Below, piece after piece: positions 11,890-22,535 of a stretch of DNA of 64,000 nt. The stretch comes from Furcasterigmium furcatum (Eukaryota > Ascomycota > Sordariomycetes > Glomerellales > Plectosphaerellaceae). The DNA is taken from assembly GCA_001599815.1 (NCBI GenBank), contig BCIA01000005.1, positions 2,211,088 to 2,275,087 on the forward strand, in the 5' to 3' direction. Under the pieces are notes generated by a model. That model was not told the DNA's origin, ran no database searches, and saw nothing but the letters and a program-made list of their open reading frames with translations. Positions within the stretch are counted from its first letter, which is position 1. Each line of letters begins with the position of its first letter. A program made the position numbers and the translations under genes.

Positions 11890-13742
11890 GGCACCTCTGC
11901 CGTGGTCTTCCATTGGATTGAGCTTATAAGTAGAGTTAAGAACATCGGTCAAGCAAGTCGCCAGCGAGAGAGTCGGGCGCGCAAGTCCGCAAGGTTCCAT
12001 GCAACTGCGTGGCGCAGACACCTGTGAGGCTACCAAGAATCGCGAAGGATATCTATCCACGGAGCTTTTACCCACATCTTAAGTCTTCTGATCATCTGCT
12101 GGAGCGGTCAAGCCATCCCTGCCTCGACCAACGAGGCTCCAGGCCCAATTTCCCCGGAGACGCCGACGGAAATAATCACCAAACTCGCACTCCTATCCAT
12201 GAAATCTCCAATGAGCTTGCGGGGTGCGGAGAGTTCCCCGGGTTTGCCATGCGGAGGTCGGGTCGGATGGGGTCTCCGACGACAGCGGCGGCACATCGTG
12301 TCGTGTTCGGACGATGTTGCCGCCGCTCTGAAAAACTTGCCATTAGTGTAAGATCTAAGATCGTCCCGGCATCGACTGCATTAGTAGCAGTAGTGAACAT
12401 AAAGTAGGCTGATATGTACTTGGCAGACGTAGACTCGCCCCTGAATCAGCCCGCGACGCCCTACATGAGACATCTAGGCACGCTTTCGAAGCCGAAGGAT
12501 GCCGAGGAATACCAGGACCGGCCGGGAATGGTGTGATGCGCCCTTTGAAGTGACCCGAGCGGATGGTGGCGCCAACAACAAGCGCCCTTGACAGGACGTT
12601 TGATGAGGGCCTTTCGATGGCGATCCTTGCTCGACCCGGCCAGTTCGTGCGGGAGATGGTCAATGATGATGTGCCTCGGTCATAATCTGTCTCCTGGGAG
12701 GCGGTCGGCCAACTGTCCAGAAGGATCACGCCCAACAACGGTCATTAGTCGTATCAATGTGTACAGATGGTGTCTGGTATCGGTGGGGATGGAGAACGGT
12801 CGGATAGCGACGGGGTAAGCAGGTAGATTACCTTGCATAGCCCCCTCCATCGCTCTACTCACCTACCTCCTTGAGTAAGTCTCCACGTCGTAATTAAGTA
12901 GGTATGTCCCATCTTCCCACTGTTCAGTTGGCGTCTCCCCGGAAATCCATCAGTTTAGGCTCCATGTCAGCCAAAAGTACTGCCTTGGGAGCCAGTCATG
13001 ATGCCCGGCGGACCCCGCCAAGATAAGAAACACGGCAGGATGGAGGCATCACCTGGTTGCCCTCCCGCAAACGGGCAGCTTGCCCCAGAAAAGCCTCCAT
13101 CACGATGCGAAAACCATTACCACATCGCGCATCGTCCGTCGACGTTGGCCCGCCAAGTTTCTTCATCAGGTCAAGCGCGTTCCAGAAGACGGCAAACCTC
13201 CGCCTAAGAGGGTGGCGCACAGGGGACCCTGGCGCCGTGCCTCCCCACTCTCCTGGCTTTGGCGGTCTCTAGTGGCTCGGAACGTCACCCCGCAGCCGCT
13301 AACCCCTGCTAAGGTGCCCGTCCCGGCACTTCTGCGGGCCTCTACGGCCACTCGCGGCACAGGGATCAGCAGATAAGCTTCACCAAGACACGCTACCAAG
13401 AAATGCCCAGGACAGGTACAGCACAGTACATGCCTGGGCGCCAGCAGAGATCTCTCCCGCCCGGATGCTTAGACCGGTTACGACGTCCATTGCTACTAGT
13501 CGCGTAGTAGTAGCAGGTGGAGGAAGATTTTGTCAAGCGTCGGATGTGCTATGATAAGCCTGGGCGTCGGGTATCGTGGGTCTCCTTCCTCTTGCTAGCA
13601 GTTGCTCTTGCTGTAGTCATAATTATAAGAGCTCCCCTCCTCGCAAGCCTCCATCTTTTTCTCCTCCCCCTCCCCCAGGTCTCCTCCCCCCCTTCCTCCG
13701 ATCCGAACACACCCCAGGACTTCCCATTGAAACATCGCAGCA
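11890..13742. other. Intergenic, 1.85 kb upstream of the permease
   Basis: No convincing coding frame on either strand. The right end is pyrimidine-rich (CCTCCCC tracts near 13.65-13.70 kb), typical of a fungal core promoter and 5' leader. Two TAGGTA-like motifs lie near 12.82-12.91 kb. Confidence 0.5.
13621..13630 (+). promoter_or_regulatory. TATA-like element before the permease gene
   Basis: AATTATAAGA lies about 115 bp upstream of the permease start codon and just before a long pyrimidine-rich leader. Resemblance only. Confidence 0.35.
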
Positions 13743-15485
13743 ATGGAAAAGGACGGCACCAACAGCCCCGGCGCCACGGACATCGAGTCCAAGGCCACGC
13801 ATGAAGCCCCCCGCGATGTCAACGTCAACCATCTCGAGGGCACGCCCGATCTGGTTCACCAGCACGACCAGCTCGAGCGTGGCCTGAAGAGTCGGCACAT
13901 CCAGTTCCTCGCTCTGGGTGGCGCGTAAGTCGCCCTCCCCTCCCCTTCTGTCAGGCCCTCGGGCAACATCCGATCATCTGGTCCGCTTGCTTACGCACCC
14001 CGCAGTATCGGTACAGGTCTCTTCGTTGGCTCCGGTGCCATCCTCTCCCTTGTTGGCCCGGCCCCCCTGTTCATGGGCTACCTCTCCATGATGCTTATCG
14101 TCTGGAATATCATGAACAACCTGGGAGAGATCGCGACCTACCTTCCGTTGAAGGGTGTGTCCATCCCGTACTACGTCCAGAGATTCGTCGAGCCCAGTCT
14201 CGGTTTTGCTGCCGGCTGGAACTACTGGTATGCCTACGCCATGCTTGTCGGCGCAGAGGCATCTGCCGGTGCCATCCTGCTCGACTACTGGAATACGCCT
14301 GTCCCCGCCGCCGTCTGGATCACGATCATTCTCGTGGTCACTCTGGCCCTCAACATCTTCGCCGTCTCCATCTTTGGAGAGGCCGAATTCTGGTTCGCTA
14401 GCATCAAGCTGATCACCATCATGGGCTTGATCTTGACGGCGCTCGTGATCATGCTTGGCGGCGCTCCCAACGGCGAGCGTATCGGTTTCCTCTACTGGTA
14501 CGACCCTGGCGCCATCACTCCCTACATGGTTGGCGGTGACACCGGCCGCTTCCTGGCCTACTGGACGGCCTTCTCGCGCGCTGGATTCGCTTTCATCACC
14601 TCTCCCGAACTCATCGCTCTCGCTGCCGGCGAGACCGTCGCTCCCCGCCGCAACATCCCCAAGGCCGCCCGCCGTTTCGTCTGGCGTCTCGCCATCTTCT
14701 ACGGCCTCGGCTCCCTGATGATCGGTGTCATCACCCCCTCCACCGACCCCAACCTCCTCAACCCCGAGAGCAATGCCAACTCCTCACCATGGGTTATCGG
14801 CATCCAGCGCTCCGGTATTCTGGTTCTCAACCACATCATCAACGCCGCCATCCTCACTTCCGCCTGGTCCGCCGGCAACGCCTTCCTCTACAGCGGCAGC
14901 CGTGTCCTCTATTCCCTCTCCCTGACCGGCCAGGCTCCCAAGATCTGCTCCCGCACCACGAAGAACGGTGTTCCCTACGTCGCCGTCCTCGCGACCTGGT
15001 CCATCGGCCTCCTCGCCTACCTCAACGTTAATAACAACGGTGCCACCGTCTTCACCTGGTTCATGAACATCTCCACGATCAGCGGCTACATCGCCTGGAT
15101 CGTCGTCATGATCACCTACATTCGCTTCCGCAAGGCCATGGACTTCCGCGGCCTCCTCCACACCCTCCCCTACCGCACGCGATTCCAGCCCTACGCGACC
15201 TACGTCGTCCTTGGCCTCCTCACCATCTTGACGCTCACAAACGGCTTCCAGCTCTTCTTCCCCGGCCAGTGGGACGTCCAGGACTTCCTGGCCGCGTACA
15301 TCACCATCCCCATCTTCTTCGTGCTCTACCTCGGGCACAAGATCTGGTTCCGGACGCCGCTCGCCCGCAAGATCGAGGACGTGGATGTCACCACCGGTGT
15401 CAAGGAGATGGAGGAGCTGGCAGCAATGGACCAGCCACCCGTCGCGAAGAACTGGGTGCAGAAGGTTTGGTTCTGGATTGCATAG
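13743..15485 (+). CDS. Amino acid permease, fungal YAT family (Dip5-like)
   Basis: Two exons (13743-13924, 14006-15485) encode 553 residues. This is a plasma-membrane proton/amino acid symporter of the APC superfamily. After a polar cytosolic N-terminus, TM1 opens with the family signature LALGGAIGTGLFVGSG, which is rebuilt exactly across the intron. About twelve hydrophobic segments follow, including the conserved stretches LPLKGVSIPYYVQRFVEPSLG, GWNYWYAYAMLVGAE and SAWSAGNAFLYSGSRVLYSL. The C-terminus is short and basic/aromatic. The exact substrate cannot be read from sequence; resemblance is closest to the Dip5-like acidic/neutral amino acid carriers. Confidence 0.93.
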
Positions 15486-15758
15486 AGTGCGGACAGAGAA
15501 ACCGAAGAGCAGGGTCCAGACATTAATGAAGTGTGTTTGAGCTACTTTACCATTATCAAGATGATTCATTCAAATAATCCGACCCCTTTTGTGATGATGT
15601 GAATCTAGGAAAGAACATCAAGCGTGCTTCACCTCCATCAGCGGGATATATTCAACGCTTCAGCCCATGTGCCTTGCCATTTCGCTCATACAAATTCTGG
15701 ATTCTATATTCTTACTCGAAGGCTAAAAGCCAGGCTTGGGAGTGTGTGGCATGGGTAT

Positions 15759-16806
15759 TCAGTCAAAACCGACGAGTTCGCGACATGGAGGCGGCATCTT
15801 CAGCACCTCTCCCTCATCACAGATGCCGTCAAGCCACCTTGCCTCCGGCGCCGTGTCATCCTTGACGCGCACGCTGACGGTGTCTTCGGCAATAGTATCC
15901 CGCGGCACCCCATCGGAGACAGCCTTTCGTACAAGCTCCAAGTCCGCCCGGACCTGCCCGGCCGACGAGTAGAGCTGTCTCCAGCAATTCCGGGTGATAG
16001 CTGCGCACACATGCTCGTCGGCGGGAAGTTCCCCATCCCGAAATCGTCGGGTGATCTCTTCTTCCCAGGAAAGTTCCTCGTCATCTTCGGAGTCCGAGCA
16101 ATCCCCGCATCTGCAGTCTCCGTGGCCTTGCGCCGCACGGAGATCTGGGAAGACCTCCCCGCCGGCGATGATAAAATGGATGAGGCTTCCGAGAGCGAAG
16201 AGATCAGTCCGTAAAGAGGCGTGGTCAACAGGGTCGCGGGGGAGGTAAGCCCTCGTCGACTCAACGGAGAGGCCATCCAGGAGGATCTCGCCACGAGCAG
16301 AGAAATGCTGGCCTTGAAAATTGGCGAGCTTGATGCTGAGGTCCGCATCAAGGAGGCAGTTGCCATGCCGCATATCGCAGTGAAGCACTCGCTTTGAATG
16401 GGCATGGGCCAGGGCATCCGTGGCCTGGATGCACCAGGCAAGTCGTTGCTCGAGGGAAGATTCTGGATGGTCTGCTAGGTATGTGCGCAGGCTGCCGTTA
16501 GGAGCGAGCTGCAGGAGTAGTCCGTCTGGGGTGAGTCCCTTTGCCTGGATGATGTGCGGATGGCAGCCGAGGATGGCGAGCATCTTCGCTTCAACCTCGG
16601 GCCACCCTGAGATCTTCGGGCTCGTGGGGATATTTCAGGACCGTGGTGTCATCAACCTGGCCGATCCATGATTCACCACCCCAGGCGATAACCCGCGTGA
16701 CGGCTGAAGGGTGATGTCCACGAACCGCAGTTGATTCTAGGTACGACTCGAACGAGATGTGGCCCGGGGTGCCGCAGTCCTCGGGGTCTTCTTGGTTGCT
16801 TGCCAT
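15759..16806 (-). pseudogene. Kinase-like protein with a +1 frameshift and a degenerate DFG motif
   Basis: Frame one starts at MASNQEDPE (16806) and carries the glycine-loop region and the VAIK-like lysine in TVLKYPHEPED. Frame two starts around VEAKMLAILG (alpha-C Glu) and carries HCDMRHGN (the HRD loop, catalytic Asp and Asn kept) and IKLANFQGQ where DFG should be. The two frames meet at 16595-16615, where an extra G in the AGGGTGG run would explain the shift; the total span of 1048 nt is one over a multiple of three. No intron fits, as only about 10 nt separates the halves. A C-terminal acidic stretch (SDSEDDEE) lies in the C-lobe. The protein resembles a fungal family of small kinase-like proteins. 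The break may be a true mutation or a sequencing error. With Asn replacing the metal-binding Asp of DFG, it could be a pseudokinase even if intact. Confidence 0.72.
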
Positions 16807-17076
16807 GTCGTCAGAAGAGCAATGATTATGCTGGAGGTCTCCTGCATGGTTCAGGCATGGGTGATGATATTCTAAGTTGTCCCAAAGAAGTAGGACTATG
16901 CGCGGTGTTATAAGTATGGTGGTGGTGTTGCTCTGCGCCACACTGATCACGGCCCATTTGCTTAGCCACCACCCCCTGATCGACTCCGTCAGACGACAGA
17001 AGAAGGTTGGACGAGGGATCAACACGTGTGAGGGCAAAAGACAGATGACTGATTGTCCAGACCCGAAGCCAGCAGG

Positions 17077-19376
17077 TCATATGATCCTCACCGTCTCTTT
17101 CCGCATGTCTCCCTTGATTTCTCTGAGAATCGCCAGGCTCTCCTCTGTCTCCGGCTTGCCTGCACCCCCGATATCCGAGGTCCTGAGCACTATGAGATTG
17201 ATCCTTCTCCAGCTGTCGTCGCCCTCAACTCCCAACAGCAGCAAGAGGAACACTCGGTCTCTCCCTTTTTCGCCCTTGCGCAACTTGAGAAGCATCAACA
17301 CGCCGACCTCCTGTGCGCGTGCATTCTCGCCATAGCCGTCGGCGACAAGGTCCTTGAGCAACCGTTGCACCTTCGTCATCAGCATCGGATAAGCAGGCGT
17401 GGCTTGCGTCGCGTCGAAAGACTCGACGGTCCCGAGCCGGAGGAGGGGCCCGCCGAGGGTGATGCTCCCCGCACGCACGGCACCGAAGGGATCTTCATGG
17501 GCGAGCTGGATGTCGATGTCGAGGACCTTGACGAAGGGCGTGATGCTGTCAAACTGGGACTGGCGGCCGAACAAGACGATACGACCGTGATGGCCCGCCC
17601 AGCTCCAGGACGGTCCAAGATACTTGTCGGGTAAACGGGGCTGGTATTCTATCCAGCCGCTCGGGAGCCTCTTGTATTGGCGGTCTCGGGTCTATATTCG
17701 TGACGTTCTCAGCTACGCAGTTGCTCGAGGAGACTGGATTCATGGTGAAAACTTACCCAACAGAGACCGCGGAGTATGTCCCCCTTCCAAAGGCCGGCCA
17801 CGTAGGTATCGCCCGTCGCACGATGAAACTCGTTGGCCAGCCCCGACAGCGCAGGAAGCGTGTCGGAGGCATTCGTCAACGCGCGGCCAGAGTAATTCTC
17901 AATGATCTCAATCCACAGATCAAAGTGTGACATCCCTGCCGGCGTCCCGGGCGGGATGAAGTTGCCCTGGATCGTCAAGGGCCGCACTGGCACCGCCCTG
18001 TGGCGGAGGGTCTCGAAGTCACGAGCGCCGAGAATGTCCGTCAACGACGGGAACGGGATGTTCACGGCGACGGGAAGGTTGCGGGCTTTGAGGAGTGAGA
18101 TTAACCTGCGCCGCCATGTCGGGAGCGTATCCCTGCGAAGAATGTGCATGTACTCTTTGCTGCGGTACATCTCCATGATGCGAATGAACCGCCCGGACTC
18201 CTCGACGCTGCCCCGAGGACACTCGAAGCACATCTGCTCAGCACCGAACCACATGGTCCGCGGTGCCAGGAGTGTCTCCTGAAGAATCCACCCCCTGGAG
18301 TTCAGGACGCTCTGGCTCATCTTGGAATCGGAGATCTCGGTCCCGGGGCGCAGGAACACCTTTGGCAGGGGCTCATCGCCGTTCTTCCAGTCCAGCCAGC
18401 AGCGTGGCTCGCCCGGGACCTTGCGGTTGCGAAAGATGCCTTCGGCGGTCTTGGAGGCGCAGGCTGCTGCTATCGTGACCACAGCGCCTCGGTAGACATC
18501 GCGCATGCGGGCGGCCTCGCGGAGCCAGTCTTCGGCGGAGTCTTGGATGATACAGAGGGCGTCAATCCAAAGATAGCGGATGCCCAAGCTTCTCGTGATT
18601 GTGATGGCATCACGGAGTGTGGCTGGGAAGTCGGCCATGGGGCGGCCGGCACGGAACTGTGTTTCTGTTGATCCGGTGAGCTTGAAGGTCGTGTCGCCTC
18701 CCCAGCAGTATGAAAGGGCCGCGAAGGTATCGCTTTGGCCAGCGCCATCGATGAGCTTTGGGTTGGGGGCTTCCGTATCAATAATTCTTGTTGGCAGTTC
18801 TGACGATGCAGCGTATTGGGAGGAACACGAGGCATGGCCATTGATACAGCCGGACAGTAGACTAGCTGCCAACTTCAGGCACTCTGCCGAGCCTGAGTTT
18901 GCGTAGATGCTCCGAGCGAGGATGTTCTGGCCATCTCGAGGTTCGTGCCCTCTCACTGCACACACCTCGAAATATGTCAACGTGCGCATAGTCCCCCTTT
19001 CCCCATGTTGTGTAACAGCAATACGAGGCAGCCCGTCAAGCGTAGCATCCCAGTTTGCCGTCCCGATCCAGATCTGCCGCGCGTTCATGCCCTGGCTCAT
19101 GAGCAGCTCATCGTCCAGCTCTGCGGGCTGGAGGGTGCTGGCAAACCCATGCCATATGGATCGGCATAGATCACACTCAGATGCCGAGGATCGAAGCGAG
19201 GAGAGGTTAGGCTGCTGCTTGAAGAACTGAAAAAGTGCCGGCCGGAGGCTTTCATACGTAGCCGGCGCGGAAGGGCTGTTGAATGTTCCCGGAGGCTGAG
19301 CTTTGGTTGTTAGGAGCAGTTTTCGAACGTCGAAGCCAAGGCATATTGAGCATAGATTGCTCGAGCCGACAGACAT
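17077..19376 (-). CDS. HET-domain protein (heterokaryon incompatibility family)
   Basis: Two exons (19376-17757, 17691-17077) give 744 residues. The HET domain (PF06985 family) spans roughly residues 215-370: block one FAALSYCWGGD, block two IRYLWIDALCIIQDSAEDW followed by MRDVYRGAVVTIAAA, and the later GWILQETLLAPRTMWFG. The N-terminus has CSICLG and CDLCRSIW, a cysteine pair pattern common in these proteins. After the intron the typical WSWAG block appears (YLGPSWSWAGHHGR), confirming the splice. HET proteins trigger cell death on non-self fusion or act in related immune-like responses; the partner and specificity of this one are unknown. Its 3' end lies 270 bp from the start of the kinase-like gene on the same strand. 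Confidence 0.93.
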
Positions 19377-19804
19377 GCCTTACACTATTTGGGTTAGTGA
19401 TAGGAGACAGGGATGTCTGTCTCAGAGCTGTCGTGAGCTGGTGTTGGAGTTAAGAGATCAAAGTGTATGGAGGAACTGGCTCTATCCTCGTCTCCCAAGG
19501 TTGGTGAGAGCATGCGATTTCATTATCTTCGACGTAATTTGAGACGAGCCGCTGCGCAAACCGAATACGAGAGCCATAGGACGTGCCTACAGCCTGATAA
19601 TGCCTTGGACCCGGGATATTTGGCGAGGTGAGATGAGGTGGTTGGCAACTGAAGTGACAATCAGCTTAGTCATCACTTTTTGGTGGTGATACTGAGAGAG
19701 AGGGGAGGCCAAGCCTGTCATCTCCAACGGTCCCATCTTCAACACTGCAAACCCACGACCTCACCACCGCTGATTCCTGTCCCTATCACCAGCAGCCGCC
19801 CGGT
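19377..19804. other. Divergent intergenic region, HET gene / CRIPT
   Basis: 428 bp between two divergently transcribed start codons. Nothing recognised. Confidence 0.5.
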
Positions 19805-20182
19805 ATGGTCTGCACAAAGTGCCAAAAGCTCGGCAAGGGCAACACGAGTTTAGCCACTCCTTCCGTCAAGAAGAAGTCCGAGATCTACCACGGCTCCTCC
19901 GCCTCTGCCTCGTCCTCCTCCGCCGGCGGCACAAGCGGCACAAAGTCCGCGACGCTCGGCCAGACCGGCGTCGGCAAGAGCAAGCTGCTGTCCAAGGCGG
20001 CCAAGAACCCGTACGCGCAGTACGCGAGCGCCTGCGGCAAGTGCAAGAAGCGCGTCGCACAGGGACACACCTTCTGCCAGGCCTGCGCGTACAAGGACCA
20101 CGTGTGCGCCGGGTGCGGGAAGAAGGACAAGAAGGCCAAGGGCGCGGGCGTCGTCGAGGGCGCGAAGTATACGATGAAGTGA
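19805..20182 (+). CDS. CRIPT homologue (cysteine-rich PDZ-binding protein family)
   Basis: Single exon, 125 residues. CRIPT proteins are small zinc-binding proteins found across eukaryotes; the animal protein binds PDZ domains and has been tied to spliceosome assembly, but the fungal role is not settled. The cysteine pattern matches the family: MVCTKCQK at the N-terminus, then CGKCKK, FCQACAYK and CAGCGKK over the last 50 residues, with NPYAQYAS before them. The middle is a Ser/Gly-rich linker longer than in animals. There is no C-terminal PDZ ligand like the animal one. Confidence 0.9.
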   Translation: MVCTKCQKLGKGNTSLATPSVKKKSEIYHGSSASASSSSAGGTSGTKSATLGQTGVGKSKLLSKAAKNPYAQYASACGKCKKRVAQGHTFCQACAYKDHVCAGCGKKDKKAKGAGVVEGAKYTMK

Positions 20183-20663
20183 GGCCGCGGGAGATGGAGG
20201 GAGATGCAACACGCAACACACAACACGGGCTGGCCGGGCAGCAGTGAATGGTCGCCCGGACGAAGACTCTACACGAGCATCCAACTCGAGGAAGACTGCG
20301 GATCGTCGTGCAAAGGAGATGCACTACACGACCACGAACTCGTCACGAGAAGGTCGGCGCAACAGGCAGGCAAACCGGAATACCAGGAACATGAGGACAG
20401 GATGCATCAGTAACACCTGTACACGTCGGCAGGCCATCATGAATCTCTGTCGTTCAACGGCCCTGGGCCGAGAGAAATGCGATAAAGGTCAACATCGGAC
20501 CAGCCCATCAGGAGACAGCCATTCGGCATAAGTCCTCGATGTGCGCTTTCTCGCATTTCTCTCGGCCCAGGGCCGTTTTCCATGTTCATATATCATAATA
20601 CCCATCCCGTTGAACTCAGCCCACGCTCATCGCTCACGCCCCGTGTCTTGATGCCAGCCTCGC
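20183..20663. other. Convergent intergenic region, CRIPT / epoxide hydrolase
   Basis: 481 bp between two stop codons, holding the 3' UTRs of both genes and the inverted repeat listed separately. No coding potential seen. Confidence 0.5.
20456..20577. repeat. 32-nt near-perfect inverted repeat with 58-nt loop
   Basis: The left arm (20456-20487) starts AACGGCCCTGGGCCGAGAGA. The right arm (20546-20577) is its reverse complement with one mismatch in 32. The transcript of either strand would fold into a long stable stem. It lies between convergent 3' ends, so it could end transcripts, form a double-stranded RNA, or be a remnant of a small foldback element. Confidence 0.85.
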
Positions 20664-21695
20664 TCACAGCGATGACTTTCCAGCCCCCTCGAACTTCTCT
20701 GCGATCCAGTCCCTCACTGCGGCGTTCACCTTGTCCGGCGCGTGCCACAGCGCCCAGTGCGAGGCCTCGACGGTCTTTGTGTCCAGGTCCTCAAAGTTCT
20801 CCGCCATCCTCTTCGCCATGCTCGGTGGCAGCGCGATGTCCTTGGTCGCCTGCACGAACAGACTCGGCATCGCCAGCTTGAACGGCCCCTTGTCCGCCAG
20901 CGGCTTCTCCTCGTCGAACACGGCCTTGCGCATGCGGTACCACTGCAGCGGGCCCGCGATGCCGCTGCCCTCCGAGTACAGCCGCACGTACTCGTCCATC
21001 TCCTCGGGGGACACGAGGGGCGTCGACGGCGCCAGCCGCGGCAGGCGGTCGAAGATGATGCCATTCTCGACGGTGAAGGCGACCTCGCGCGTGTCCTCGG
21101 TGCGGGCGCCGAAGAGGGCGAGCATGAAGCGGCGGATGTCCTCGGGGGTCTTGATGTGCTCCTCGACCTCGCCGGAGATGAACTGCAGCTGGTACTTGAA
21201 GGAGGCGAGCTTGCCGGAGCTGACGAGGGTTTCGAGGTCGACGTAGACGGGCATGGGGGCGTTGTAGGGCGTGCACACGCTGAAGACGCCGAGGAGGATC
21301 TCGGGGTGCCAGATGGCGACGCGCCAGATGAGGGCGCCGCCCCAGTCGTGGCCGCCCAGGATGATCTTGACGTCCTCGCCGAAGACGGCGGCGGAGAGGG
21401 CGGCGATGTCGTCGGCCATGGGCTTGAGGCTCCACGCGGGGTCGTCGGCGGCGGGACTGACGGTGCGGCCGTAGCCAAGCAGGTCGGGGGCGACGACGAC
21501 GTAGCCAAGGGACTGGAAGAAGGGGATCTGGTAGCGCCAACCGAAGGCCATGTCGGGGAAGCCGTGGATGAGCAGGATGTGGCCCTTGGGCGTGCCCTCG
21601 GGCTGGGCGATCAGGTACGAGTACTTGCGGCCATTGACCTCGACCTCCTTGCGCTCGACCCGGGGGTCGTCGGGGGTGAGTTTGTCGAGGGGCAT
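20664..21695 (-). CDS. Epoxide hydrolase (alpha/beta-hydrolase fold)
   Basis: Single exon, 343 residues. It opens epoxides to diols via an ester intermediate; cytosolic, since no signal peptide is seen. The oxyanion-hole motif HGFPD lies near residue 45, the nucleophile Asp117 in GGHDWGG, the charge-relay acid probably Asp286 in QATKDIALP, and the base His313 in EASHWALWHAP. Tyrosines that would polarise the epoxide are offered by CTPYNAP and PLQWYRMR. Asp as nucleophile in HDWG, rather than Ser, separates it from esterases; haloalkane dehalogenases share Asp but lack the tyrosine pair. Start at MPLDKLTPDD. Natural substrate unknown. Confidence 0.9.
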   Translation of the reverse strand: MPLDKLTPDDPRVERKEVEVNGRKYSYLIAQPEGTPKGHILLIHGFPDMAFGWRYQIPFFQSLGYVVVAPDLLGYGRTVSPAADDPAWSLKPMADDIAALSAAVFGEDVKIILGGHDWGGALIWRVAIWHPEILLGVFSVCTPYNAPMPVYVDLETLVSSGKLASFKYQLQFISGEVEEHIKTPEDIRRFMLALFGARTEDTREVAFTVENGIIFDRLPRLAPSTPLVSPEEMDEYVRLYSEGSGIAGPLQWYRMRKAVFDEEKPLADKGPFKLAMPSLFVQATKDIALPPSMAKRMAENFEDLDTKTVEASHWALWHAPDKVNAAVRDWIAEKFEGAGKSSL

Positions 21696-22535
21696 GATGA
21701 CGGTTGTGTGATTTCTCCGTCAAGGTGTATAGGAGGACTGAAGTGAAGCTCTCGGGAAGCTCTCAAGAAGCATCTCCGGGTACTAGGTACTTATAAGTGG
21801 CTACTACTTATGGATGCATATGGATGCATGTGAGTGAGTGGGTGAGGGTGGGGTTGAGCCTGAGGCGAGGTGTAAGTGAAACTGAGCCTGTGCAGCCGGG
21901 TAACGAACGCTCCAGGCTGGACCCCTGACTGACATCAGCCTATTAACTGCGTACGAGTCGGGTCTCTTCTCAACCATCAATTTCTCCAGCATGGCGACTC
22001 AGCCTCTGAGGTGCAGCAGACAGAATGCTTGGGGCGTCCAGCAGAGGTGCGGGGTTGTTCTGGTCCCCATCGCCCAGCGATCCTCAGCGGGGGATGCAAC
22101 CGGATAGAGCAGATGTCCGCCGAGGGCACAGTCCGTAGATGGATACCCTTTCGGGATCGTCTGCCGTCTGTTGACCCGGGCACCAAGTCACTGTGGGGAA
22201 ATGCCAATGGGACTTGGGCATCTTCATGGTACGCGGCTGGAAGCCGAGGCCCGGTCTTCCGAGCGTTAACTCGTTCCCATATGATTAAACGGCTTGGTAT
22301 TGTAGACCAACCCCAAGGGTCAAGAGAAGGTAAAGAAAATCGTCTGGAGTCTCATTCCGCGTGACCCGTAATAAGACACTGCCGAGAAGACGGCTTCAAG
22401 CAGAACCCCCCGGATGCGTGTGCTCCAGACACCAAACACCAGCCTTTGAAACCGAGCGCGCTCATGACTGACCTCCAAGGGCCGAGATAGATGGAAATAT
22501 GAATCAGAGAAAGATGGGAGGACGGGGCTGCCATA
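21696..22535. other. Intergenic, upstream of epoxide hydrolase / 3' of pinin-domain gene
   Basis: 840 bp with no convincing coding frame. Near 21.78-21.84 kb there is a run of short TAGGTA, TACTTA and GGATGCAT repeats. Confidence 0.5.

Noticed and set aside
14784..15569. 261-codon minus-strand frame
   Set aside because: Antisense to the permease second exon.
20742..21746. 334-codon plus-strand frame
   Set aside because: Antisense shadow of the epoxide hydrolase, with repeated VLxxLxDxxLD patterns from codon bias.
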